A stretch of 18,210 bases of DNA from Nitrospirota bacterium (GCA_013349595.1 DUZI01000006.1:1-18210), one strand, 5' to 3'; shown: positions 8,203-16,495, numbered from the stretch's first letter. Translations and numbers: made by a program. The notes: generated by a model not told the origin, from the letters alone.

Positions 8203-8721
8203 TTAAACCTTTCCTGTCATGATAGCTCTACCTATATGCAAATAGAATTGATGTTTTTTGGTGCAATAGTCTCTATAAGTGTTGATGTGCGGTTCAAAAT
8301 TACCTTTTTTATAAATCAAGGTTATTTCTGCATAAATACCATCTCTTAAGTAAATCCTGTGTGAATAGTCTTTTGTTGAGGCAAGGACAACTTTGGCAGG
8401 AGTGATATAACCAGGGTCAATATTAATTGTCCTGTTGTGATTCTCTGAAAAATCTTTTTCGATGGAATTAGTGAATAACTTTATTTCAGAAAGCAGATCC
8501 GGTTCTATAAGATTTGCAAAAAAAACATATCTTCTCTTTAGACTTTGTCCAATCTCTTTTTCATAGTAGTTACTAAAATTCCATTCTAATGGGGGGCTAT
8601 AGAAACTTATTTCTTTATATTTTAACTCAAGTTTATTTAAGGCTTCCCAGAAAATATCTTCATTTTTATAAAGTAATGCACAAAAAAGCATTACCCGCTG
8701 CGGTGCTTTTGTAGTCCCCAT
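8203..8721 (-). CDS. DUF4416 family protein
   Basis: A protein of about 172 aa recognised as DUF4416. The opening APQRVMLFCALLYKNEDIFWEALNKL, the central SPPLEWNFSNYYEKEIGQSLKRRYVFF, and the later INIDPGYITPAKVVLASTKDYSHRIYL are the conserved blocks of the family. The function is unknown. The pattern of conserved Asp, Tyr, His and Arg residues suggests a small enzyme or ligand binder, but no catalytic assignment can be made. I place the start at the ATG at 8721, giving the family-like MGTTKAPQRV; a TTG at 8736 would add five residues and leave only 2 nt after the upstream thioredoxin gene. Neither has a clear ribosome binding site. The family is known mainly from Nitrospirota and deltaproteobacterial lineages, which helps the taxonomic guess. 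Confidence 0.85.
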   Translation of the reverse strand: MGTTKAPQRVMLFCALLYKNEDIFWEALNKLELKYKEISFYSPPLEWNFSNYYEKEIGQSLKRRYVFFANLIEPDLLSEIKLFTNSIEKDFSENHNRTINIDPGYITPAKVVLASTKDYSHRIYLRDGIYAEITLIYKKGNFEPHINTYRDYCTKKHQFYLHIGRAIMTGKV

Positions 8722-8738
8722 TTCTAAAAAATCCAAGA

Positions 8739-9263
8739 TTAACTTTTTAAAAGTCTTAAAATCGCATCTTTTACATCAGGAGAGTCCCATTTAATAGGTC
8801 CGATTATTTTTTGGGCAATCTTGCCTCTTTTATCTATTACAAAGGTTTCTGGAACACCTTTTAAGCCAAACCGAAGATAAATTTTATTTGTATCTTCAAT
8901 GATTGGAAACTTGTAAGAGTTTCTGTTCATATAGTTTATTGCCTTATTGATATCATCATTATATAGCACTGTGAGAAATATTATATCTTTATTATTTTTA
9001 AATTCTTCATATAGTTTGTTAAAAAAGGGTTTTTCCTCTTTGCAAGTATCACACCAAGTAGCCCAAAAATTCAGCAAAATAACCTTACCATTTAGCTCTG
9101 ATAGTTTCCAAGACTTTTTATCTGTATCAATAAGTTCAAAATTTGGGGCATCACCACCCTGATAAGGGACCTTTGAGACAACTTTATTTTCATCTGATAA
9201 AAGATAAATCATTATTATTCCCATGACAAAGATGAGTGATAATACAAGTGATTTATATTTCAT
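8739..9263 (-). CDS. TlpA/ResA-like membrane-anchored thiol-disulfide protein
   Basis: The 174-aa thioredoxin-fold protein has an N-terminal hydrophobic anchor (about residues 5-22) followed by an extracytoplasmic domain. The redox motif is WCDTC (Cys71 and Cys74) in the context ILLNFWATWCDTCKEEKPFF. The later KGVPETFVIDKRGKI holds the cis-Pro loop seen in TlpA/ResA proteins. Such proteins reduce disulfides outside the membrane, often in cytochrome c maturation; the specific partner here cannot be read. It starts 22 nt after clpC with AAGGAT as ribosome binding site, and the DUF4416 gene follows almost directly. It is probably in the clpC operon. The start is well supported by the signal anchor. 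Confidence 0.92.
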   Translation of the reverse strand: MKYKSLVLSLIFVMGIIMIYLLSDENKVVSKVPYQGGDAPNFELIDTDKKSWKLSELNGKVILLNFWATWCDTCKEEKPFFNKLYEEFKNNKDIIFLTVLYNDDINKAINYMNRNSYKFPIIEDTNKIYLRFGLKGVPETFVIDKRGKIAQKIIGPIKWDSPDVKDAILRLLKS

Positions 9264-9285
9264 TAGAATATCCTTAATTTCATTT

Positions 9286-11739
9286 TCAATTTACATTCGT
9301 ATATAGACTTGTTTTTGTTTCAGTAAATATGACCTTATCGTCTTCTACATCTACCTTTAGTATAGAAGCCTCCTTAATATTTTCATGGAGTAGTTCTTCA
9401 GCAAGGTTATCTTCTATTTCTTTTCTTATAGCTCTTCTCATTGGTCTTGCGCCATATTGAGGTTTGTAATATTTTTTAATAAGCCATTCTTTAAATTGTT
9501 CACTTATTTCAATAGTTATACCAATGTTTGTGAGTTTTTTGTTTGTCTCAGCAATAAGTAAATCAATAATTGATAAAAGATGCTCCCTCTCAAGAGGATG
9601 AAAGACTATTATCTCATCAACCCTGTTGAGAAATTCTGGGTTAAAATGTTTTTTTAGTTCTGTTAATATATTGTCTTTCATCCTAAAGTAGTCAAGTCCA
9701 GCTACTGAGTTTGTAAAACCAAGTGGAGTTGCCTTTTCTATAAGTTTTGCTCCAAGATTAGACGTCATTATTATAATGGTATTTTTGAAATCTACTTTTC
9801 TGCCAAAACTGTCGGTTAGAACGCCTTCATCAAGTATTTGTAGAAGAATATTAAAAACATCGTGATGGGCTTTTTCTATCTCATCAAAAAGTATCACTGA
9901 GTATGGTCTCTTCCTGATCTTTTCTGTAAGCTGTCCTCCCTCTTCGTAGCCAACATATCCAGGAGGGGCACCTGCTAATTTTGAGACCATAAATCTCTCC
10001 ATATACTCTGACATATCAAGTTTTATGAGTGCATTTTCATCGTTAAACATAAATTCTGCCAAAGCCTTTGCCAATTCTGTTTTACCCACCCCTGTTGGTC
10101 CAAGGAAAAAGAATGAACCAATGGGTCTGTTTGGTGTCTTAAGACCAACCCTTGATCTCCTAATTGCTTTTGATAGACTTTTAATCCCTTCTTCTTGACC
10201 AACTATCCTCTGATGGAGTATTTCTTCCATCTTGAGTAATTTTTCCGTCTCCTTTTCTTCAATTTTGTAAAGAGGGATGCCTGTCATTTTTGATACGGTG
10301 TACGAGATGTCGTCTTCTGTAATAGTAGGGATATCATTGTTATACATATCTTTCCATTTCTTGTATTGGATATCATAGAATTGTTTCAATATATCTTCTT
10401 TTGATTTGATCATCTTGACTTTTTCCATGTCTTGCATGCGAATGAACATTCCTTTTTCTTTGTTGAGTTTAAGAAGATTAGATTCCATTTCCTTGAGATG
10501 TGAAGGCATTGTGTTCCTCTTAATTCTTAATCTTGATCCAGTTTCATCAATAATATCAATGGCCTTATCAGGCAAATGCCTGTCAGTAATATATCTATCA
10601 GACAGACGAACGGCTGCATCAATTGCTGAATCCGTTATCTTGATTTTATGGTAACTGTCATATATTGATTTGATACCACGAAGGATGTCTATTGTAGTCT
10701 CAACTGAAGGTGGATGAACGAATATAGGTTGAAATCTCCTCTCAAGTGCACCATCTTTTTCAATGTATTTCCTATATTCAGAAATTGTTGTTGCCCCGAT
10801 ACATTGTATTTCCCCCCTTGAAAGTGCCGGTTTTAGCATGTTTGACGCATCAATAGATCCCTCAGCTGCACCTGCACCAATAATAGTATGAAATTCATCA
10901 ATAAAAAGAATTATATTTTCAGCGGTTATGATCTCTTTCATAACAGCCTTTAGTCTTTCTTCAAATTGACCTCTATATTTGGTTCCTGCAATCATAGAAC
11001 CAAGATCAAGGGATATTATTCTCTTACCAAGTAGATTGTCAGGTACTTCACCGATGGCAATTTGTTGAGCAAGACATTCAACAATTGCCGTTTTTCCAAT
11101 ACCCGGTTCTCCAATTATGGCTGGATTGTTTTTTATTCGTCTGCCAAGCACTTGCAACACCCTTTCAATCTCTTCCTCTCTACCGATCACTGGGTCTAAC
11201 TTGCCTTCAATAGCAAGGAGTGTGAGATCTCTGCCGAATTCATCAATAGTTGGAGTATTTGATTTCTTGCGCTCCTTTTGATGAGGTGGTATATATTGAG
11301 GTTTCAAAGATAGGTTTATAGCGAGTTGTCTGGCACCTAATAAACTTGCTCCATGACTTCTCATAAGCCTTCCTGCAATCCCCTCATCTTCCCTGATTAT
11401 TCCTAAGAGTAGATGCTCATTACTAATCTGAGTATGTCCAAGCAATCGTGCTTCCTCAAAGGCAAGTTCCAGTACTTTTTTTGCTTTTGGCGTAAAAGGG
11501 ATTTGTCCAAATGTCATTAGATTGCCACCTTGTGAGAGACTCCTTTCTAAACTTAGTCTTATTTCATTAATATCAACCCCCAATTTTTTCAGGATTAAAG
11601 ATGGTATAGAATCTTCTTCTCTTATTAAGGCAAGTAAAATATGTTCCGTTCCCAAATAATCATTGTTTCTTCTTTCAGCTTCTTCTCTTGCATAAACTAT
11701 TACTTTTCTTCCTTTTTCTGAAAATCTCTCAAATATCAT
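9286..11739 (-). CDS. clpC: ATP-dependent Clp protease ATP-binding subunit ClpC
   Basis: ClpC is a Hsp100 AAA+ unfoldase that feeds proteins to the ClpP peptidase. The 817-aa protein has two Clp N repeats (about residues 1-145). AAA domain 1 has Walker A GEPGIGKTA (near 209-217) and Walker B ILFIDEFHT (near 278). A short middle coiled coil (about 410-480) matches the ClpC type rather than the long ClpB type. AAA domain 2 has Walker A GPTGVGKTE (near 546-554) and Walker B VILFDEIEKAH (near 616). The C-terminal D2-small domain includes PQYGARPMRRAI. No mcsA/mcsB or ctsR genes are adjacent, unlike in Firmicutes. It is first in a leftward operon with its own promoter; AAGGAG precedes the ATG. ClpP is not in the window. 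Confidence 0.96.
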   Translation of the reverse strand: MIFERFSEKGRKVIVYAREEAERRNNDYLGTEHILLALIREEDSIPSLILKKLGVDINEIRLSLERSLSQGGNLMTFGQIPFTPKAKKVLELAFEEARLLGHTQISNEHLLLGIIREDEGIAGRLMRSHGASLLGARQLAINLSLKPQYIPPHQKERKKSNTPTIDEFGRDLTLLAIEGKLDPVIGREEEIERVLQVLGRRIKNNPAIIGEPGIGKTAIVECLAQQIAIGEVPDNLLGKRIISLDLGSMIAGTKYRGQFEERLKAVMKEIITAENIILFIDEFHTIIGAGAAEGSIDASNMLKPALSRGEIQCIGATTISEYRKYIEKDGALERRFQPIFVHPPSVETTIDILRGIKSIYDSYHKIKITDSAIDAAVRLSDRYITDRHLPDKAIDIIDETGSRLRIKRNTMPSHLKEMESNLLKLNKEKGMFIRMQDMEKVKMIKSKEDILKQFYDIQYKKWKDMYNNDIPTITEDDISYTVSKMTGIPLYKIEEKETEKLLKMEEILHQRIVGQEEGIKSLSKAIRRSRVGLKTPNRPIGSFFFLGPTGVGKTELAKALAEFMFNDENALIKLDMSEYMERFMVSKLAGAPPGYVGYEEGGQLTEKIRKRPYSVILFDEIEKAHHDVFNILLQILDEGVLTDSFGRKVDFKNTIIIMTSNLGAKLIEKATPLGFTNSVAGLDYFRMKDNILTELKKHFNPEFLNRVDEIIVFHPLEREHLLSIIDLLIAETNKKLTNIGITIEISEQFKEWLIKKYYKPQYGARPMRRAIRKEIEDNLAEELLHENIKEASILKVDVEDDKVIFTETKTSLYTNVN

Positions 11740-11771
11740 AAATACTCCTTGTGATAATACAATATAATTAA

Positions 11772-11801
11772 AATATAATTTTTATAGACTATTATTGTCA
11801 A
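11772..11801 (-). promoter_or_regulatory. Predicted sigma70-type promoter of the clpC operon
   Basis: Read on the minus strand, TTGACA (11801-11796) is a perfect -35 box. After 18 bp comes TATATT (11777-11772), matching five of six -10 bases. It lies in the 67-bp gap between the glgB stop and the clpC start, so clpC can be expressed independently of glgB. There is no CIRCE nearby. The alternative TTATAT at 17 bp spacing is weaker. Confidence 0.65.
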
Positions 11802-11806
11802 TCAAG

Positions 11807-14002
11807 TTATGATGGTTTAAATACGAGCATTCCAAGAGGTGGTAATATTGTTCTCAATGAATAGGGTCGTCCATGACTTGGCACATCATTTGCCATAATA
11901 CCACCAGCATTTCCTATGTTGCTTCCAAAGTATATCTCAGAGTCGCTATTAAAAATCTCTCTATAAAATCCACCACGAGGGACTCCAATTATATACCCTT
12001 CCCGTGGCACAGGTGTAAGGTTGAAAATAAAGATCAGATAATTTGAAAAATCCTTAGCCTTTCTTATAAATGATATAATGCTATTGTCATGATCGTGAAA
12101 ATCTATCCACTCAAAACCGGAGTGATGGAAGTCCACCTCATAGAGGGATTTTTCATTTTTGTAGAGTTGATTTAGATCTTTTGTATATTGAAGCATCCTT
12201 TGATGATGTTCATATTCAAGAAGATGCCAGTCAAGTGATCTAAAAAAGCACCATTCATCCCATTGTCCATATTCAAAACCCATAAAGTTTAATTTCTTAC
12301 CAGGATGAGCATACATTAAACCTAAAAGTAATCTCAGATTAGCAAATTTTTTCCAAAGATCACCTGGCATTTTATTTAATAAAGATTTCTTTCCATAAAC
12401 AACCTCATCATGTGAAAAGGAGAGTATAAAATTTTCAGTAAAGGCATAAATGAGACTAAATGTTAGGTCATAGGTGTGATATTTTCTAAAGATTGGATCT
12501 TTAGTAAAATATTCAAGGGTATCATGCATCCACCCCATATTCCATTTCATGCTAAATCCAAGACCACCAAGATAGGTTGGTTTTGATACACTGGGCCATG
12601 ATGTTGATTCTTCGGCGATAGTTAATATGCCAGGGAAATCTCTATGAACGATTTCATTGAATAGTTTTATAAATGCAATTGCCTCAAGGTTTTCATTGCC
12701 ACCATACTGATTTGGAACCCATTCTCCTTCTTTTCTTGAATAATCAAGATAAAGCATAGATGCCACTGCATCAACCCTTAATCCATCAATATGATAATAA
12801 TTTAACCAAAAGAGTGCATTTGCAATAAGAAAATTTCTGACCTCATTTCTACCATAGTTAAATACCAAAGTTCCCCATTCTTTATGTTCACCCTTACGAG
12901 GGTCTTCATGCTCATATAGGGCTGTACCATCAAAAAATCTCAATCCATGTCCATCCTTTGGAAAATGGGCTGGAACCCAATCAATAATCACCCCAATATC
13001 ATTCTCATGACACTTGTCAACAAAATACATAAAATCCGAAGGACTACCAAAACGGCTTGTTGGTGCAAAGTAACCTGTTACCTGATAACCCCATGATGCA
13101 TCAAGTGGATGCTCTGATACTGGTAATAGTTCTATGTGAGTAAATCCCAAATCTTTGACATAAGGAATGAGTTTATCTGCAATCTCTCTGTAACTATAGA
13201 CATCATTCTCTGCCTCTGACTTTCTTATCCATGAACCAAGATGAACTTCGTAAATAGAGATTGCCTTTTCATGCCAATTAGTTTTACTTCTTTTTTTCAG
13301 CCATTGATCATCATGCCATTGATGCTTTTCTTTTAAACTATAAACAATTGAGGCAGTCTTAGGTCTTAATTCACAATAAAAGGCGAAAGGGTCTGCCTTT
13401 TGCTCAAGATATGAATTGAAGTTTGTCTTAATCTCATATTTATAAATAACTCCCTCAGACAAATTAGGTATGAACAAGGTCCAAATACCTGACCCAATAT
13501 TCTTTTTCATAGGATGTCTCCTGCCATCCCATCTGTTAAAATCACCAATCACACTGACCCTGGTAGCGTTTGGTGCCCATACTGCAAAATGCACACCCTT
13601 GACACCATCAACCTCATACAAATGAGCGCCTAATTTCTCATAAAGTCTGTAATGAACCCCCTCTCCAATCAGATGATGGTCAAAATCTGTCACAAAATCA
13701 GTATGGAATGCATAGGGATCATGAAACTCTCTGTGTTCGTCATAGTGTGTGATAATCTTGATACGATAAGGGAAAGGTTTATCTGTTTTTTCAGTATAGG
13801 TAAAGAAACCCACCTTATAGACTTTCTGCATCTGAAACAACTGATCACCTTCATGTGTTTCTTTAATAATCCAAGCCTCCTTTGCCTCTGGCATAAAGGC
13901 TCTAATGATTATATTGTTGTTGATAATATGTTGTCCGAGCACCCTATAGGGGTCGCCATGTTCTCCTCTACATAAATAACCTATTTCTCTTTTTATTGAC
14001 AT
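11807..14002 (-). CDS. glgB: 1,4-alpha-glucan branching enzyme (GH13)
   Basis: GlgB cuts alpha-1,4-glucan chains and rejoins them as alpha-1,6 branches during glycogen synthesis. The 731-aa protein has the bacterial GlgB layout. A first N-terminal module carries DPYRVLGQH. A CBM48 module carries GVHFAVWAPNATRVSVIGDFNRWDGR-type sequence (about residues 133-160). The GH13 barrel has VIIDWVPAHFP, GLRVDAVAS with the nucleophile Asp (near 409), AEEST with the acid/base Glu (near 461), and SHDEV with the third Asp (near 532). A C-terminal beta domain ends the protein. AAAGGAGGG lies just upstream of the ATG. Clear promoter boxes were not found. It is separated from the upstream glgA gene by repeat copy 3. 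Confidence 0.97.
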   Translation of the reverse strand: MSIKREIGYLCRGEHGDPYRVLGQHIINNNIIIRAFMPEAKEAWIIKETHEGDQLFQMQKVYKVGFFTYTEKTDKPFPYRIKIITHYDEHREFHDPYAFHTDFVTDFDHHLIGEGVHYRLYEKLGAHLYEVDGVKGVHFAVWAPNATRVSVIGDFNRWDGRRHPMKKNIGSGIWTLFIPNLSEGVIYKYEIKTNFNSYLEQKADPFAFYCELRPKTASIVYSLKEKHQWHDDQWLKKRSKTNWHEKAISIYEVHLGSWIRKSEAENDVYSYREIADKLIPYVKDLGFTHIELLPVSEHPLDASWGYQVTGYFAPTSRFGSPSDFMYFVDKCHENDIGVIIDWVPAHFPKDGHGLRFFDGTALYEHEDPRKGEHKEWGTLVFNYGRNEVRNFLIANALFWLNYYHIDGLRVDAVASMLYLDYSRKEGEWVPNQYGGNENLEAIAFIKLFNEIVHRDFPGILTIAEESTSWPSVSKPTYLGGLGFSMKWNMGWMHDTLEYFTKDPIFRKYHTYDLTFSLIYAFTENFILSFSHDEVVYGKKSLLNKMPGDLWKKFANLRLLLGLMYAHPGKKLNFMGFEYGQWDEWCFFRSLDWHLLEYEHHQRMLQYTKDLNQLYKNEKSLYEVDFHHSGFEWIDFHDHDNSIISFIRKAKDFSNYLIFIFNLTPVPREGYIIGVPRGGFYREIFNSDSEIYFGSNIGNAGGIMANDVPSHGRPYSLRTILPPLGMLVFKPS

Positions 14003-14087
14003 TTTATCCCTCCTTTTTTTGAGTTAGTCTTAAATTTTAACCATAGAAGCCACAGGGAGTTGATTTCTATAATTTTTTTCATTTCTT

Positions 14088-14377
14088 AAAATAGCGATAG
14101 CAAGGGCTGTTTCAGGCTTTTTATAATCGACAAATTTTATTTAATTTTGCTTTATTCATTATAATGCAATGCTTTATGACAAAACCCTAAAAACTTTTTT
14201 TATATGGTGTCGTATAAAAATTCCACACCAGCCCTTCCTATCTTACTAGAAGGGGGTCAGGTCTTGAATTTTGACATTTTTACTTTTAACTCATAGCTTA
14301 TCTGTAAGGCAAAACCATTAATGTCTAATGTCAAAATTCAAGACCTGACCCCCTCAATCCGTTCTATCGCCGATTTT
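14088..14377 (+). repeat. Interspersed MITE-like repeat, copy 3 (with nested palindrome)
   Basis: The most diverged copy in its left half, with AAAATAGCGATAGC at the left end and GTTCTATCGCCGATTTT at the right. The two termini are imperfect inverted repeats of each other (AAAAT-GCGATAG shared). The right arm GTCGTATAAAAATTCCACAC and CAGCCCTTCCTATCTTACT are unchanged from copy 1. After CTTACT an AGAAGG-led insert carries a long palindrome. Compared with copy 4, about 40 bp between the insert and the right terminus are missing. The element fills most of the 387-bp gap between glgA and glgB, starting 12 bp beyond the glgA stop. Confidence 0.8.
14252..14353. repeat. Nested 102-bp palindromic element (REP/RAYT-like)
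   Basis: Perfect inverted arms of 27 bp (14252-14278 and 14327-14353), starting GGGGGTCAGGTCTTGAATTT, flank a 48-nt loop. If transcribed it would form a very stable hairpin between glgA and glgB. The core GGTCAGGTCTTGAATTTTGA resembles the palindromes linked to REP-associated tyrosine (Y1-type) transposases that are common in Nitrospirota and deltaproteobacterial genomes. That link is from memory of the motif, and no transposase gene is in this window. Confidence 0.75.
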
Positions 14378-14389
14378 GGGTCATTGTTA

Positions 14390-15871
14390 CTACTTGCCTT
14401 TTTTTCTTTTCACTGCAAGATAATATAATTCTTCATACTGTTTTGCCGATTCATCCCAGGTAAATCGCTTTGATATAGCATTTTGTATTAGTTTATTTAT
14501 GGCATTTTTGTTGTTATAGAAAGTATGGATAGCCCAACCAACAGTATTAACTATCGCCTCAGGCGTAAGGTCATAAAATTTAAATCCAGTACCTTCATTA
14601 GTTTGTTCATCAAAATTATCAACTGTATCATTTAATCCACCGGTAGCTCTTACAATAGGTAATGTGCCGTATCTTAAACTAAACATTTGATTTAATCCGC
14701 ATGGCTCAAACCTTGAAGGCATTAAAAAAAAGTCTGCACCTGCCTCTATCTTGTGAGCAAGACAATTGTCATATCCTATCTTGACAGCAAATTTTTGAGG
14801 ATTATCATAGGCAATCTTCCCAAAGAAGAAATGAGCCCAAGCTTCACCACTTCCAAGCATTACCATCTGTATATCAAAATCAAGTAAACGGTAAATTGAC
14901 GCTGCAAGGACGTCAATCCCCTTTTGATAGACTAACCTTGAGACAATACCTATCAAAGGGACATCAGCCCTTACTGGCAGTTTCATCAATTCTTGCAGAT
15001 CAGCCTTACACATTGCTTTTCCTGACATATCATTTTCAGAATAATTAGCCTTAATAAATTTATCAGTTTCGGGGTTCCATTCATCATAATCTACACCATT
15101 AAGGATCCCATAAAGGTCATTTGCCCTATCCTTAACAACTCCTTCAAGTCTGTATCCATATTCAGGTGTTTGTATCTCCTTACTGTATGTCTTGCTTACA
15201 GTTGTTAAAAGTGTTGCGTTATAAATACCACCTTTTAAAAGATTGACGCTATTGTAGGCTTCAAGTTCAAGGAAATTAAAATGCTCCCAACCAACGGCAA
15301 GTACATCCATAAGTCCTTCATAGAAATTTCCTTGATGTTGTATATTATGAATGGTCAATATAGTAGCTGATCCTCCAACAATGGGGTCATTTTTATAGAT
15401 AGTATTTATAAATACTGGTATTGCCGCAGTCTGCCAATCATGTACATGGATTACATCTGGTTTAAAAGAGATCATCTTTGCTAACTCAAGAGCACCCCTT
15501 GAAAGAAAGACAAATCTATTGTCATTATCAAGATAACCTTCTCCATCCTTTGTATAGAGGCCATCTCTACCAAAAAAATTTTCATATTCAATGAAATACA
15601 CTGGGACTTCTGAATTATGAAGTTTACCTTCAAATACAGCACCCCAAAGAGTGCCAATTATTCCCATTGGGACACCGAGGGGACCTCCAATATGTTTTAG
15701 ATTGTATGCTGATTTATCTATTTTATAATAACGAGGCATCACTATCCTTATGTCATGACCAAGTGCTTTGATATATTTAGGCATTGTTCCTACTACATCA
15801 CCAAGTCCCCCTTCTTTTGCAAAAGGTGCAGTTTCAGATGCTACAATAAATATTTTTAGTGGTTTCTTCAT
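14390..15871 (-). CDS. glgA: Glycogen synthase (ADP-glucose type, GT5)
   Basis: GlgA transfers glucose from ADP-glucose to the non-reducing end of alpha-1,4-glucan. From the ATG at 15871 it is 493 aa. The N-terminal ADP-glucose-binding signature is KEGGLGDVVG (Lys19), with Glu where many family members have Thr or Ser. VHVHDWQTA-like VIHVHDWQTA and TIHNIQHQG follow. The second Rossmann half has GIVSRLVYQKG and the catalytic-loop EPCGLNQMFSLRYGTLPIVRATGGL. A TTG at 15904 would add 11 residues, but AAAGGAGA lies 12 nt before the ATG and a -10 box sits at 15907-15912, which would place the TTG upstream of transcription. Substrate preference (ADP- versus UDP-glucose) is assumed from the family. 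It is in the same direction as glgB but separated from it by an element. Confidence 0.95.
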   Translation of the reverse strand: MKKPLKIFIVASETAPFAKEGGLGDVVGTMPKYIKALGHDIRIVMPRYYKIDKSAYNLKHIGGPLGVPMGIIGTLWGAVFEGKLHNSEVPVYFIEYENFFGRDGLYTKDGEGYLDNDNRFVFLSRGALELAKMISFKPDVIHVHDWQTAAIPVFINTIYKNDPIVGGSATILTIHNIQHQGNFYEGLMDVLAVGWEHFNFLELEAYNSVNLLKGGIYNATLLTTVSKTYSKEIQTPEYGYRLEGVVKDRANDLYGILNGVDYDEWNPETDKFIKANYSENDMSGKAMCKADLQELMKLPVRADVPLIGIVSRLVYQKGIDVLAASIYRLLDFDIQMVMLGSGEAWAHFFFGKIAYDNPQKFAVKIGYDNCLAHKIEAGADFFLMPSRFEPCGLNQMFSLRYGTLPIVRATGGLNDTVDNFDEQTNEGTGFKFYDLTPEAIVNTVGWAIHTFYNNKNAINKLIQNAISKRFTWDESAKQYEELYYLAVKRKKGK

Positions 15872-15906
15872 TGAGAGTTTTTTCTCCTTTAATTTTTCAA
15901 ACAAAA

Positions 15907-15912
15907 ATTATA
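15907..15912 (-). promoter_or_regulatory. Probable -10 box of glgA
   Basis: A perfect TATAAT on the minus strand lies 35 bp ahead of the preferred glgA start. The matching -35 region is weak (TATTTT at 17 bp). It sits in the 80-bp gap between repeat copy 4 and glgA, so the promoter is just clear of the element. Confidence 0.45.
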
Positions 15913-15951
15913 ACAAATAATGTTTACAAAAAATACAACTAACAAACCCCA

Positions 15952-16287
15952 AAAATAGCGCTTAGTAAGGGCTGTTTCAGGATTTTTATAATAGACAGAT
16001 TTTATTTATAATTTTGATTTATACATTTAAAACAATGCCTTATGACAAAGCCCCCTTAGGAACTTTTTTTATAAGGTGTCGTATAAAAATTCCACACCAG
16101 CCCTTCCTATCTTACTAGAAGGAGGTCAGGTCTTGAATTTTGACATTTTTACTTTTAACTCATAGCTTATCTGTAAGGCAAAACCATTAATGTCTAATGT
16201 CAAAATTCAAGACCTGACCCACTCAATCCTGTACTTTCTATCTTAATTGCTGATTTTACTAAGCCTTTTAGTTCTATCGCCGATTTT
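15952..16287 (+). repeat. Interspersed MITE-like repeat, copy 4 (with nested palindrome)
   Basis: The longest single unit of the family. Its left part (AAAATAGCGCTTAGTAAGGG onward) is close to copies 1 and 2, and the right part keeps both the nested insert and the original spacer TTGCTGATTTTACTAAGCC before the terminus TTCTATCGCCGATTTT. CTATCTTA occurs on both sides of the insert (16107-16114 and 16237-16244). This copy shows most clearly where the nested element entered the parent repeat. It lies upstream of glgA and downstream of the minus-strand genes to its right. Confidence 0.8.
16124..16219. repeat. Nested palindromic element, second copy
   Basis: Perfect 24-bp arms (16124-16147 and 16196-16219), GGTCAGGTCTTGAATTTTGA and so on, around a 48-nt loop. 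The 97 bases from 16124 to 16220 are identical to the matching part of the copy at 14252, loop included. The outer G-run is changed to GGAGG on the left and CCCAC on the right, shortening the stem slightly. Confidence 0.75.
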
Positions 16288-16495
16288 AAGACAAACTGAT
16301 TATTCTGTATTATGAAATTTCATTCCATTAAAAATGGATGCAAAATACCATTGCTGTCAATCGGTTTTATTTTTAGTAAAGTTTCCTTGATGTAATTAGA
16401 AATATCGATAAAGGTGATTTCAAAACTGTGGTATTAATCTGCTCAATGCTAAAAGGTCTGATGATTTTGATGCTTGTTCAACCTTTTGACAATAG
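16288..16495. other. Non-coding stretch beside repeat copy 4
   Basis: No credible gene, RNA or terminator was seen. On the minus strand a second reading frame stays open from about 16552 to its TGA at 16420-16422 and reads like protein (LLSDYCQKVEQASKSSDLL). This may be the shifted continuation of the small ORF ending at 16496. Confidence 0.4.

Noticed and set aside
11740..11806. CIRCE or another heat-shock operator upstream of clpC
   Set aside because: No TTAGCACTC or GAGTGCTAA half-site is present; only ordinary -35 and -10 boxes are seen.
14252..14353. Nested palindrome as an intrinsic terminator of glgA
   Set aside because: The stem is strong but the loop is 48 nt and no U-run follows on the minus strand; the same unit occurs upstream of glgA, where a terminator for that gene makes no sense.
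15872..15904. TTG at 15904 as the glgA start
   Set aside because: It lies too close to the TATAAT box at 15907-15912 to be inside the transcript, and the AAAGGAGA sequence fits the ATG at 15871.
26..16287. Repeats as a dispersed CRISPR or tandem array
   Set aside because: The copies are about 200 bp long, kilobases apart, with genes between them and no regular spacers.
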